Below, one piece after another: positions 36,781 through 48,399 of a stretch of DNA of 64,000 nt (position 1 is its first letter; each line of letters opens with the position of its first letter). Source of the DNA: Hymenopellis radicata (Eukaryota > Basidiomycota > Agaricomycetes > Agaricales > Physalacriaceae); assembly GCA_015501595.1 (NCBI GenBank), contig JADNRX010000104.1, positions 62,001 through 126,000 of the forward strand, given 5' to 3'. The notes beneath the pieces are model-generated. The model was given only the letters and a program-made list of their open reading frames with translations. It was not told where the DNA came from and searched no databases. The translations under genes and the position numbers were made by a program.

Positions 36781-38083
36781 ATGAAGGCCTCTCGCCGTGA
36801 CTCCACGTCCACCGTCAATTGCGATCGTAAGTCTTTCTGGAATAATCCTTGATACGTCTCTGAATCCGGACGTAGCCTACATCCTCCGCCTTCCCAACGA
36901 ACTTCTTCTATTGATATTTAACGCGATCAAGTCTCAGTATCGGTATACAGCTAAACTCGCTCTTCGTCGCCTTGCGGTTGTTTGTCGTCGCTTCCGTGAC
37001 CTTCTTATCCCCGATTTGTTTCGCATTGTCTCGCTCCCGAAATACTCATTCCATCATCGAGAACGTTCGGCTCTCTGCTCTTTCCTTCCTTCATATGGAC
37101 ATCATATTCGCCACCTTGAGGCTTCCCCCGCAGGCGGCGCAGATCCGTTGTGGGCTTCGAGCGTTCTCAGTACTCTGTCGCTCTCTGCGAAGCATTTTAC
37201 CAACCTTCAATACCTCCAAATCCACCTCCATAGGACGTTAACCACCGAACAGCAGGCTGACCTTGTCGAGATGTTTAAGGTCCTGCCTCCTCACTTGCAG
37301 GAGCTCGATCTCGCCGGCTTCTCATGGACGAGCGCTGCAAAGGCTCTGGCTGTTGCTCAGCAGCCCAATCTACAGCGGCTTTCGCTCAACCTCGAGTCGA
37401 TACCAAGCGCTCCGATGGCACCTGCAAAGTTCACATCTTATTTCCCTGCTATAGTGCATATTCACATACCAGGCCATTGGTGCCCTCAACCGTCCTGGTT
37501 TATCGAGGCTTTTCTCGGGTCAAAATTGGAACATATTGCGGTTGGATTCGCGGATCGTATTGAAAATGGAGAGACCGATAGCCACCTGTGTTCCAATCAT
37601 CCGTGTCGGTGGACTGATGGCCTCTATCATCTCTTTGCGGCATCGGCTTCGTCGTTGACCAACTTGACCATCTCCACCCCTTCATTTCCCAGCGGCAGCT
37701 TCGTTTCTTTCATCGAACGCGTTACCACTGTCACTTTCCGACACATAGATTTCAATTGGAGCCCAGACCACCTCGTCCAACTCGTGGGACCCTTCGCGAC
37801 TTTGTCCATCACCAGCTTACGTTTCGATCGTTGCTCCGGAATTCCGCCGACGTTTGCGAGATGGTTCGAAGATACAGAGCAGTCTCGTCGGTTCTTTCCT
37901 ACTTTGAAGGAGCTCCAAGTCGGTCGGCTGTATGCCCTCGTGGAATGGGAGGACTTCAACGATTTGGACTTTGGGAGTGAAAATATTTGGCGCCCAGCGG
38001 TGCGGCGGGAGTTTGAATGGAGCTGTAAAAGGCGTGGTATAGAGGCTGTCTTTTACTGGGACTTTTTTATGGGGTGGGATTGA
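36781..38083 (+). CDS. F-box/LRR-like protein, copy 2
   Basis: Exon 1 36781-36826 (MKASRRDSTSTVNCD) and exon 2 36876-38083 give 417 residues in frame. The acceptor used by copies 3 and 4 (CCAG) is CCGG here, but an AG six bases further on (CGTAG, 36874-36875) keeps the frame. F-box-like N-terminus: YILRLPNELLLLIFNAI and LAVVCRRFRDLLIPDLFR. Leucine-rich stretches follow, including FKVLPPHLQELDLAGFSW, PNLQRLSLNLES and ITSLRFDRCSGIPPTFARW, and the end is IEAVFYWDFFMGWD. Such proteins usually select substrates for SCF ubiquitin ligases; the substrate is unknown. Confidence 0.8.
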
Positions 38084-38139
38084 ATGACTCGTAGAACAGG
38101 ATCATATTTGTATTTGCTCCTAGCATTTTTGGTACAAGA

Positions 38140-38230
38140 CGAACCACTGAATAACTGAAGCGTCGCCCGTTAGAAAACGGAATAACAACCGCCTCATCAT
38201 CAACCGTATGCGTCATTGCCAGCGCTCGCC
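38140..38230 (-). pseudogene. relic of the 3' end of a DUF5695-type gene
   Basis: ACTGAAGCGTCGCC and GAAAACGGAATAACAAC, then ATCATCAACCGTATGCG, match the end of the intact gene at 56.84-56.92 kb, where they encode the last 20 or so residues and the stop. Here only this tail remains, directly after F-box copy 2. Confidence 0.65.
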
Positions 38231-38407
38231 TCAGCGGAGTTTTAAAACATGGGCTGCTCGATATCACTCTCTCATGAAGCGCAAGATCCAAGGGTCAGTA
38301 CAAGCTCGTCCTCGGGTACTTACACATGCTACGTATTCAACAAGTCCGGCTCGTACTTGTATTAAATCCTCGGAAAAGAAACTACTTCCAATTTCTTACT
38401 TAGACAT

Positions 38408-41400
38408 TCACGGGTGAACACTATTATCTGGTGCTGAGAGTCCTGGCTCAGGACGAAACAGTTTCCTGTACAGAGTAGAAAGGCCTCGCTTTTGCGGGGA
38501 AGTCTGCGCCTCCGTGTCGGAATGGGTAGTCTATAATCGAGAGTCAGCGGGATCCAGTTCTTCCAGGCAGCAAGACATACCAGCTGAGGATTCACTTTCG
38601 GGTACATCGGCGGTGTGAAATGGCCACATTCAACATCCGCCGCAAGCGTCTTTATCAGAGATGTCAAGTCCTCGAATGGTCGATAAAGCGCGCGGCTGTA
38701 TCCCTGAACATTTAATGAGATGTAGGAGGATACATGCGCATACTCGATCGCCGCGCCCGGACAGGCGACGAAATCAGTCAAGTCTCCCGTGATACTTGAC
38801 CAGCCGTTGCCTTTAAACATCTCTCCCAATCGCCACAGCCGATTTTGCGGCGAGCAATGAGCTATCAAGAGAATCTTGCACAATGTTAATAGACGGGCGT
38901 CGGATTCCGCAATATAAGACTTGGCCTTGCCAATCAACTCCGAGGTCGCCGCATACCTGTAGATTCCATCTACGTACGCCTCTGCAATGAATATGTATCC
39001 GGGGCACCAGAAATCAGGAAGCCTATCAGACTCCGGATCCGTCGAGTTGAGAAGACGGGAAAACGCAAGACCGATGTCGTGCAGCCAGTCGTGCTGGACG
39101 AGATATTCATATATAACTTCAGCTGCCTGTAGTTGGGATGGAAACTGCACAACGTAGTTCAGAACATAGCTGGCAGCTTTCCATCCGTCGTGCACTGCCC
39201 CAGATTCAATGAAAGCAGTCAGTACGTGCCATAACCTTTGGAAAAGAGTCGGAGTAAGCCAAGAAGGATCGCGATCAGTATGCCCAGTGAGCTCGAGTCG
39301 CCGGTTCAGCGCGTTGAAAAGAGTCTCAACCACGGCGGCCTCATCGGTAAGCGCGATGACGGTGCCAGTGCCAAACGCGTCGGATTCGACAACGGCTTGT
39401 AACGCTGAGATTGCGGCGAGGTCGACATCCTTGTGTTTTTTGCAATCCCCATTATTTAAAGCGTATGACATGACAACTCCTAGTACGTTTTGAAACAAGG
39501 CGGTTTCCACTCTTATAGAAACCGATTCTGTTGAATCATCGGTAGATGAAGTTTCGGACACAGAAGATCCGTCGTCACTAAACACATCTTCAAGTGAAGA
39601 GGACGTGTCCTGGACCAACGGTCTTTCGTTGTTACGAAGAGATGTGAGCTGGACAGAGCGGGTTTGTAGCAATGTGAGAACGAGGAGAATATCGTCGGGA
39701 GTCGGTGCATAGGATTCGAGCCAGATTGCGGACAAGACTTGTCAACATGGGGAAAGCAAACATCTAGCACCCATCGTATAAACGATGGCCTCATGTTTGT
39801 CATCAAGGCATCGGATAACGTGGTCGAAGTCCCATTTTGCTCCATTTCGTACCGGGTAATGACCAGCGGAAGCTTGTGAGGGCCGAGTGGAAAGGAGAAG
39901 AGCGCTGGGTCTGTGCCGTCGCAGTTGCAGAAGGAGCAAACATGTCGTTCAACCGTACATTTGAGAAGCTTCGTACACATGGATGACAGGGGACCACCAG
40001 CATGAATGGAGTCTATCCCCAGAAAGTCTGGGCCAGACTGTAATGCAACCTCGAATGCTTTGCCCCAAAAGACAACATCAAGAGGGGTATCCGCGGGAGT
40101 GCGGAAGCCTTCACGAACGATGTCAAGAGCACGTTCGGGCTGAAAGCGGTTGTAGATGAAGTCATAAATGTTTGGCTTAAGGTTGAGCATGGTAAACTTG
40201 CCAAACCGTAATGCCGCACGCTGAAATCGTTCCTGACGATCAGCAGGCTGGTCAATACGGTGATGGGCTCGTATAGCGCGTATTACTGCGGGTCTGGCCT
40301 CGTCCTTCTCCTTTACGAAGTCCAGAAAACGCCATGTATCGGGATCCGACACTGGAGCGCTGATACCATCAGGACCGGCGATGATCGGAATACTTTGCAA
40401 TGGAAGACCACCCAGCGACTGTACAGCAATGCTCTGGACGGAAGCATTTGAGGACGTATTGTGCAGCCATGAAACAGCAAGGGCATCGAGTTCGTCCGTC
40501 TTGTGCGACACCGCCGTACGCTCCACCTCCTTCAAAGAACGCGGTATCGCCGATGACATGGCCCCGCGGCATGATTTCAACGCTAGCGTTTGTCGACGTA
40601 CCCAGCTGACGATCATGAAAGAGTATGAAGCCAACGGCGTTTTGTATGGGCAGTTCGTATAGAAGAGTGGAAGGATATTGCTGACAAGATATGCGAGAGC
40701 TCCAGTGCCTGTCATACACCCTAATGCTGAAGCCATGGCGGTGCTCAGCGAGCAAACGAAAATGACGAGTCCAGCGAGGAAGACACCGAGCGCGACGTGC
40801 ATGAGAATAGGAAGGAGGCCGATGATCAGCGGTACGTGCCACTGCTCCAGTCCGATAAATCTGAAATGGCGGATACGAGCTCGGTCTCGTGGATTTCCGG
40901 ATGGTAGGATCATGTATTCATTGATCCATTGCTTCGTCAAGACCGCAATCAATGTGGTCGTGAGGCTCAAAACCAGACTAGTGAACCAGAGACTATTGAT
41001 CCAAAGATCAGAGGATTTGGCCACGAACGCAGTGGAGGGATCGGAATTCCCGGCAGCTTGTACGGATACCCCCTGAGAAATGGAAACTTGAATGTCGATT
41101 AGACGAAGCATCAACGAGGCCGTCACTTGCGCGTAATCCACGCTGAGACTCTGGTAAGTCTGCACGACAAAAGTCGTGACAACACCTGAGAACAATGCCG
41201 CCTGAACAGCTGTATCAACATCGAAGCTACTAAACGATCATGAATGGAGAAGACTTACGAAGATGAGGAGCATGTCCAGGCCGTCTCTCCAGTTCTCAAC
41301 CATGTCAAGATCAAACTTGGTAGACTCGTCCATGTACGTTTTCCAGACTCTGCCTGTTGCAGACATCTCCTTGTGCTTCTCGTCCACTGGATATTTCTGT

Positions 41401-41696
41401 TCATAGTCGAAAGGATCTAAACGCTGAGATTAGTTGCCACTGGCATACAAATATCCAAGAAAGCCTTTACCATTGAGCGCTGGGCGTTGTTGAGAGTGTC
41501 TCTCTCGGAACAGCTTCGCATGGGAATGTCGAGTGCCATGGTATACAAGCACCGGGGAGTTTTCCTCGGAGTCAGACGCAGCTTCGTTGATCGTCGAGCT
41601 ATCGGAATGGAAGCATTGACAACAGTGGTGGTGGTGCGAGGTAGAGTTATGCTCCGCCATGGTACGTGGCGTATCCGCAGGTGGTTGGGTAGGCAT
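38408..41696 (-). CDS. DUF6535 long-form protein G (one frameshift)
   Basis: Exons 41696-41471, 41416-41259, 41201-38581 and 38530-38408. ATG 41696 lies about 50 bp after a GTATAAG box. Exon 1 is His/Ser-rich (SHHHHCCQCFHSDSS, GTRHSHAKLF). Exon 2 has PFDYEQKYPVDEKHKEMS. Membrane domain: LWINSLWFTSLVLSLTTTL, LTKQWINEYMILPSG, LLPILMHVALGVFLAGL, NCPYKTPLASYSF. The soluble region includes IRAHHRIDQPADRQERFQR and ALQAVVESDAFGTGTVIAL, with an acidic insert (SSLEDVFSDDGSSVSETSST). One base is missing near 39728, between CFPHV and TPDDILLVLTLLQTR; the exon sum 3128 is one short of a multiple of three. Last exon: LYRKLFRPEPG. Function unknown. Confidence 0.85.
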
Positions 41697-41746
41697 ACGG
41701 AAGAGAAAAGCGGTTATCACACACCTGACAGATACCATCATCCCTT

Positions 41747-41753
41747 CTTATAC
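41747..41753 (-). promoter_or_regulatory. TATA-like box of DUF6535 copy G
   Basis: GTATAAG on the minus strand, 51-57 bp before ATG 41696. The upstream in-frame ATG pair of this locus lies immediately after the box and is therefore an unlikely start. Confidence 0.5.
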
Positions 41754-42048
41754 TCCGGACATACCCACACTCACCCTGGGCCAACAATAAAATGGAGGCT
41801 AGGACCTCGAGTACGAGACCTAATTGTTACACTGTTTATCCGTCGGACGGCACACTGAAAGACAAAAGACACTCGAGAGTACAATAGTACATAGTATGTC
41901 ATCCTGTTAACTTAAGAGTAAATTAATGGTATCATAAGAAGTCGAGGAAGTGAGGGTAAATCCATCGTATCATATGAAGTCGGGGAAGCAGAGGGAACTG
42001 GAGAAAGTTAGCCAGATGCTGAAGGCTGATCCACTGCGCGTCAGGGCG

Positions 42049-42363
42049 TCATGGTCTCAGATCATTCGCCCAGGTGAGGAACGACATCCCATTCAATACA
42101 GGACCGCCGTGGCTGCCCGATGCCTCTGCTTTCATTTCGTAGTACGTTTCTATAGCTCGTCTCGTCATGACTCTGTGGCGTAGTCAACATCAACATCGTA
42201 ACAAGAACTAAGAATACACCTACGGTTCAATTTCCTGTGCCAGTATATCCAATTGGGAGGATGTCAAGGTAGATGTCTCTAGGGCGATATTGGATATCCA
42301 GGTCCGAGCTTGACCCAATGACATTGAAGGTCTCTGCCTTCTGTTTCTATTCTTCTTCGCCAT
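42049..42363 (-). CDS. small two-exon protein paired with DUF6535 copy G
   Basis: About 87 codons. Exon 1 from ATG 42363: basic start MAKKNRNRRQRPSMSLG, then QARTWISNIALETSTLTSSQ and LDILAQEIE. The intron (donor GTAGGTG, acceptor CCACAG) joins to VMTRRAIETYYEMKAEAS and ends NGMSFLTWANDLRP, stop 42051-42049. It shares TWISN, the spaced Gln-x-Asp-Ile-Leu, the intron position and the C-terminal F..WA motif with the 11.6-kb copy. It ends 353 bp before the DUF6535 start. No known family recognised. Confidence 0.6.
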
Positions 42364-42409
42364 CGCCGGGATGGTATGGGGTACGGATGAGTGGGAATGC
42401 TCAAGAGAT

Positions 42410-42920
42410 CAGCCATACTACGTTATAAAAAGGAGAAACAAGAGCGCAGAACAAGGGCGAGCAAGCAGCTAGAAGTATAAGGGTGCAAGACTAGTTGGGA
42501 ACAAACCAACCGAATTCAACACTGTTGTGAGGATATGATGTCCGTCACCGCTCGAACTACAAGGCGGAGCACGGTATGAAGGTTCGGCTTGTTCTGGAAA
42601 GGGTAGTAGTAAGCGCTTGTTTTCTATGTTGTACCCAAATGCGTACCATGAAAAGTGGCCTATCCAGCTTTCGGTCGCCTCTCAGCCCAAGCGTCGATAG
42701 GCGGCCTGTAGTATCAGAGAACGTTAAGCGAAAACCCGACGCTTAGAATCCCGACATGACTAGAGGCATTTGTGAGAAAATGCGCCACACATTGCGAATG
42801 GCAGGCGAAGAGATCTAACACGTAGAAATTATCGACGTGCGTCGGCATTGATATGTCATTGTTTTCTTGGCGTACTGGAAGAAATGCGAGGGACTGGCGA
42901 GGGACTGGAATTGTGGCTCG
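42410..42920 (-). promoter_or_regulatory. conserved upstream block of small gene at copy G
   Basis: Minus strand: GGAATTGTGGCTC reversed at 42907-42919, GGTACGCATTTGGGTACAAC at 42647-42628, CTTATACTTCTAG near 42475, GCTCTTGTTTCTCC near 42445 and TTTTTATAA just before the gene. Same order as in the other cassettes. Confidence 0.55.
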
Positions 42921-43487
42921 GCAGCAATATCGACTCCGATTGGCGCTAGACAATAGTCAAACGAGCGGCGTGTCCGAGTGGGATGTGACTAAAGACAAAA
43001 GGTGGGCCGAGAGGACCGAGGAGTCGGGAGCGAAGAACAATAACAAGCCTGGGCACATTGCCATGAATACAATAACACCAAAATGCGACTGTGTAGTTAC
43101 TCACCATTATGATGAGCATGATGCAAGCCACCAACAGACGGTACTTGGGTTTCTCTGTTGTTCATATTGCAGGAGCGTCAAGTCGAGTTTTACGAGTAAT
43201 GGGACATTCGTGGCCCTGTTGGCCCATTCCTAGAAATTGGAAGCGTTTTCGGTAGGCGCGGAGACATCTTAGGCACCGTCGAGTGTGCAAGGTAGGTTCA
43301 CTGACCAGTCTGACTGTGGTGGTAAAAAAGCAAGCGCATGATCGGCTTCGGGCCGGACAAGCCGGTTCGTAAATCTCACGACGATTGCCAGTAGCAGCCG
43401 ATGTCAACGATCTTACCTCTTACTATACAGTTCACCGCATAAAGTAGTCGCTGAGCTCCTTCACTCGCTAGTCAAGACTCAAGCGAC
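42921..43487. other. decayed upstream segment and 5' flank of F-box copy 3
   Basis: Carries the YCIHGNV-like text on the minus strand near 43.07 kb. A stretch similar to the 5' flank of F-box copy 4 (TGATCGGCTTCGG.CCGGAC, TATACAGTTC) shows that the whole segment was duplicated together. Confidence 0.4.
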
Positions 43488-44854
43488 ATGGAGGCCGCTC
43501 GCGACTCCAGGTCCACCGTCAATTGCGATTGTAAGTTGTCCTGAAATGATTCTTTGATACATCTCTGAATCCAGACATAGCCTACATCCTTCGCCTTCCG
43601 AACGAAATTCTTCTATTGATATTTGACGCGGTCAAGTCTGAGTCTACGTATAGTCTTGAACTCGCTCTTCATCGCCTTGCGGTTGTTTGTCGTCGCTTCC
43701 GTGACATGCTTGTCCGTGATTTGTATCGCGTTGTCTCCCTCCCGAAGCATTCATTTCAGGAACGACAACGTTCAGCTATGATTGCACTTCTTCCTTCACA
43801 CGGGCATCATATTCGCCGCCTTGAGGCTTCCGCTCCAGTACAAAGGCGCGATTGCGAGCCTGACGACGCTCAGGTTTCAAACCTTCTCCTCAGTCTCTCG
43901 CGCTGCGCGAAACAGTTTACCAACCTTCGATACCTCCAACTCCACCTCCATACGTCGGATAGGACGTTAACCATTGAACAACAGGCTGACCTTATCGAGA
44001 TGTTTAAGGTCCTGCCTCCTCGCCTGCAGGAGCTCGACCTGGTTGGCTTCTTATGGACAGGCGCCGCAAAGGCTCTAGCTGTCGCTCAGCAACCCAATTT
44101 ACAGCAACTTTTGCTCGACCTTGAGTCGATACCAGGCGCTTGGATGGCGCCGGCCAAATTAACAGCTAATTTCCCCGCTCTCTTGTCCATTCACATACCA
44201 GCCCGTTGGTGCCCTCAGACTCCCTGGTTCACCCAGGCTTTTGAAGGGTCGAAACTGGAACATATTGCGATTGGATTCGCGGATATTCCTGATATTTCTC
44301 GCAAGGAGCGTGATCTTCACCCGTGCTCGAGGGTTTGGCATTCCAGTTGTGAGTGGGAAACTGGTCTCAGGGACCTCTTTGTGGCATCCTCTTCATCTTT
44401 GACCAACCTGACCATCTCCACCATTTCGTTTCCCACCTTCAGCGTCGTTCATCACCTAAAACAGGTTACCGATATCACTTTCAAATACATAGATTTTGAT
44501 TGGGATGCACACCTCCTCGACCACCTTGTGGGACCGTTCGCGACTTCGTCGATCACGAGCTTACGTCTCGTTCGTTGCTCTGGAATTCCGCCGACGTTTG
44601 CGAAATGGTTCGAATACACAGGGGATTCTCGTCAGTTCTTTCCTGCATTGGAGGAACTCGAAGCTGGTCTGCTGTATACCCAGGGGGATGGGGAGGACTT
44701 CGACGATTGGCCCGAGGACTTACCAGCAGAAGAGGTCATTCCTGAGGGAGGCGACGTTTGGCAACCAGAGGTGCGGCGGAAGTTGGAAGAGGATTGTGAA
44801 ATGCTTGATATAGATGCAGACTTCGACTGGGACTGGTTTGAGGGCTGGGGCTGA
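43488..44854 (+). CDS. F-box/LRR-like protein, copy 3
   Basis: Exon 1 43488-43530 (MEAARDSRSTVNCD), intron with donor GTAAGT and acceptor TCCAG, exon 2 from about 43575 to the stop at 44852-44854; about 440 residues with no break. F-box-like start YILRLPNEILLLIFDAV and LAVVCRRFRDMLVRDLYR. Leucine-rich body with LTIEQQADLIEMFKVLPPRL, QELDLVGFLWTGAAKALAV and ITSLRLVRCSGIPPTFAKWF, then an acidic end (GDGEDFDDWPEDL, DADFDWDWFEGWG). It is the best preserved of the four copies. Divergent from the small gene of cassette G. Probable SCF substrate adaptor; target unknown. Confidence 0.85.
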
Positions 44855-45107
44855 AAGACATGAAGCTTTGAAGCGGAAGTGCCCTGATTGTAAGCATTGG
44901 ACAGCTATCAAGAAGGACAAAGTAGACAGGTGTAGGTAGAAGCCATACATGGCATCAATGCGAGTCATTCCACGTCCACGTCGTTTGCACGCAAAACGTC
45001 TTCCAAAGTCCCTTTGGCTGAGACAAGCATCGTTAGCCTGTTGAACATTGGCACTGAATCCAAGATGAGCGAAAGCAAGCTCACGAAGGGGCGGTCAGGC
45101 CAAAGAC

Positions 45108-45140
45108 AAAGTCTGGTTATCCCGTAACGCCAGGCGCCTA
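45108..45140 (+). repeat. direct repeat flanking DUF6535 gene H (left copy)
   Basis: GACAAAGTCTGGTTATCCCG followed by TAACGCCAGGCGCC recurs at 49250-49288 in the same orientation, where GTATTAGT is inserted before the AACGCC. The two copies bracket gene H. Confidence 0.55.
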
Positions 45141-45343
45141 CCGCACGGATGTTTGAGGAGTATATAGCTGCATCCTAAGGGGAAAAGGACATGGGCCATA
45201 CCTGTCCTTTTGCTTGGCGTTAGAGCCTCTTCGGAGAAACAAGACGTCGCATCGCATATGTACTAAAAACATGTAGACTGATGTACATATCGTGTAGAAA
45301 CTGTCCATGCTGGCCATGTATTTCGACGATAACTTACGCGACA

Positions 45344-48271
45344 TCACGGAAGGCATGAGTTCTTGTCCGCAATCATTTCCAGCGACTCTCTTTGGCGACC
45401 TTTCCCAAGCCAGGACCGCCTCCATTGATTAAGAAAGCCCTGCTTTCCTGGACGGTCATGTAGTTCCGGATCAATAACCTTTCCATCGACTCAGATTTCA
45501 CTAAAAATTCTGGATAAGGTCTCGAAAACGTACCTTGCTCTCCGACTTTACAGGCGTCGGGGGCGTAAAATGACCGCGAGAAATATCTGTTGCGAGCGCG
45601 TCGATTAAGGAGGGGAGTTCGTTCAAAGGCCGGAAATATACGGCCTTGTTCCCGTGTACGTCCCGGTGTACACATGAACGGACGCGATCGTACTCGTTTT
45701 CCACGCCTTGGCAAGCGACGAGTTCACATAGCTCATCGGTGAACTGGGACCAATTGCAAGCGTCGTTCCTCGACATCTTTACCAATCGCCACAACTTGTT
45801 CTGTGTATTCATGTCCGCAAGTAGAAGAATCTTGCCTAGCGTCGACAGATGCGCCGGCTCAACGATATAAGATCCGGCGGCTCGGAATACCTCAGAAGAT
45901 AAGGAAGCGTTATTGTGAAGAAAGAATCCGTCGATATACATCGCCGCCGTGAACATATAACCTGGACACCACAAGTCAGGGAGTTCGTAGGCTCCCGATT
46001 GGGCTGTCGGCTTCGAGAGACGAGACAGGTCCGCACCGATGTTCTGCAACCAGTTCTCCTTGACCAGGTACGCATAGATCGTTTCGACAGCGACGAGCTG
46101 GGTCGCAAAGTGCGACACGTATGTAAACACATGTGCGACCACAGCCCAACCGTCCTCCACAGCTCTAGATTCAAGCGATGCAGTGGTTAGCCGCCACACC
46201 TTCTGAAAGAGATTCGCAGTCAGCCAGGAGGAATCGCGATCCGAGAGCCCAGAGAATTCCAAACGGCGGTTCAGCCCGCTGAAAAGGATCTCCACAATGA
46301 AACCCTCATCAGCAAGCGTCAGGATATTGCCAGTACCAAAAGCATCAGACTCTATGACAGCTCGGAGGGCAAAGATGGCTGCACGGTCAGCGTCCTTGTG
46401 GTGCTCGGAATCTCCGAGATGGAGGGCGTACTTCGAAACTGCCTGTAATACATTTTTGAACAGACAATCATCTGAGGACGTTGCGTGAGCCGAAGAGGTA
46501 ACCTGGACAGACCGGGTTTGCAGCATCGCGAGAACTAGAAGGATATCATCCGGGAGATGCTGGGTATAGGTCGAGGCAGACCGTTCAACGTGGGCGAAAC
46601 CCACTTGTAGCACCCATCCCACAAACGAAGGTCGCATATTGGTTTTCAAAGCCTCAGATAATGTCGCTGAAGTCCCATTCTTCTCTACATCATAACGGTT
46701 GATGACGAGCGGGAAATTATCGGGCCCAAGGCAATATGAAAAGAGTGGGTGATCATTCCCTTCACAATCGCAGAAGTAACAGTCATGTTCTTGTATAGCG
46801 CATATCAGGAGCTGATACCAAACAGCAGACAGAGGTCCATCGCCATGAGTTGATTCTATCTTCAGAAAGCCAAGCCCTGGCCGCAGGGCAGCTTCGAATA
46901 CCTTCCCCCAGAATACGACATCGTAAGTCATAGCGGTGACGGATGGCTCGCCGAGAAGGCTACTGCGAATCACATTGATAGCACGGGCGGGGTTGTGATT
47001 GTAGACGAAATCGAACCGATTTAGTTCGCGGCTGAGCATAACATACTTGCCAAACCGCAACGCTGCACGCTGAAATCGTTCCATGCGATCAACCGGCTGG
47101 TCGAAGCGATGATGGACTCTTATGGCCCGGATGACTGCTGGCCTTCCTTCCTCTTCCAGATGGGCGACATCGAGAGTGCGGCATGTATCATATTCTGAAT
47201 ATGAAACCGGTGCCACTATACCCACAGGACCCGTAACGATCCCGATAGTGTGTAACGGAAGACTGCCCAATGACTGCAAGGCAACACTCTGAACGGAAAG
47301 ATTGGAAGACGTATTGTGTAACCAGGATACAGCGAGGGCCTCCAGCTCCTCGGCATTTTCTGAGATGTCTGCACTCTCCATCTCCTTCAACGAATAAGGT
47401 ATGGCTGATGATTGAGGCCAGCGACACGATTTCAAACAATCTACCCTCCTGCGAACCCAGCTGAGTAACATGAATGAGAAGGGAGTTTTGTATGGACAGT
47501 TTGCATAGAATAATGGGAGAAGGATGCTGGTGACATATGCGAGTACCCCGACGCTCATAACACAACCCAGCGAGGCGGCCATGGTGTTGTTCAGGGAGCA
47601 GAGGAATATAATCAGGCCAGCGAAGAATACACCGAGTGAAACGTGCATGAGAAATGGAAGGAGGCCGATGATAAGTGGGACACGCCATTCCTCTAGACCG
47701 ATAAATCTGAACTGACGAACGCGCGACGAGTCTCGTGGGGAGCGGTGTACTCATTAATCCACTGTTTCGCAAGGGCGGCGATCGATATGATAGTAAGGCT
47801 CAGCACCAAGCTGGTGAACCACAGCCCATTGAGCCAGAGGTCTGAGCGGTCGGGGCGGGAGGAGGCCGATGTCTCGGGTACGTTGTCAACCGACGTGCCG
47901 CGTCCCAGAGCACGCTGCACGCCAATCAATTCCGACATCAAGGACGCGACGACCTGGCTGTAATCGACGCGCAGCTTCTGACTGGCCTGTACGAGAAACG
48001 TGGACACGACTGACGAGAAAAGAGCAGCCTGCGTTTCAAAAAGAACAATTAGCATAGTGAACAATACCGTCTTGTTAAGAAATCTCACAAAAACAAGAAG
48101 CGTGTCGAGCCCGTCTCTCCAGTTAGCGACCATTTCATGGTCGTACTTCGTGAATTCGTCTACACAGGTTTTCCACACCCTGGCGGACGGCCCCATTTCC
48201 TTATACTCTTCATCGGGAGGGTATTTACATTCGTAGTCGAAGGCGTCGTGCACCGTATCCGAAGCATCCAT
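45344..48271 (-). CDS. DUF6535 long-form protein H (frame broken by a small deletion)
   Basis: Exons 48271-48089, 48028-45534 and 45478-45344. Unlike the paralogues there is no separate Ser/Thr-rich first exon: the frame begins MDASDTVHDAFDYECKYPPD directly, 74 bp after a TTATAA box. Exon 2 starts AALFSSVVSTFLVQ, then LWLNGLWFTSLVLSLT and LAKQWINEY. There several bases are missing (near 47738), removing roughly five residues and shifting the frame before RQFRFIGLEEWRVPL and LLPFLMHVSLGVFFAGL. The soluble region follows, with VHHRFDQPVDRMERFQRAAL. The last exon reads KQGFLNQWRRSWLGKG. No small partner gene or conserved upstream block was found. Function unknown. Confidence 0.8.
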
Positions 48272-48344
48272 GTTTGGGGGTGTACTTATGTCGCGGAGAA
48301 GATAAAAGAAGCGCGGGCGAAAGCCACTTTCTGTGGATGCGCTG

Positions 48345-48350
48345 TTATAA
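48345..48350 (-). promoter_or_regulatory. TATA box of DUF6535 copy H
   Basis: TTATAA on the minus strand, 74 bp upstream of ATG 48271. Confidence 0.45.
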
Positions 48351-48399
48351 TAGTATGATCGGACTCCGATTCCACTCCTTTTGTCCCGTTCGTCAACGC

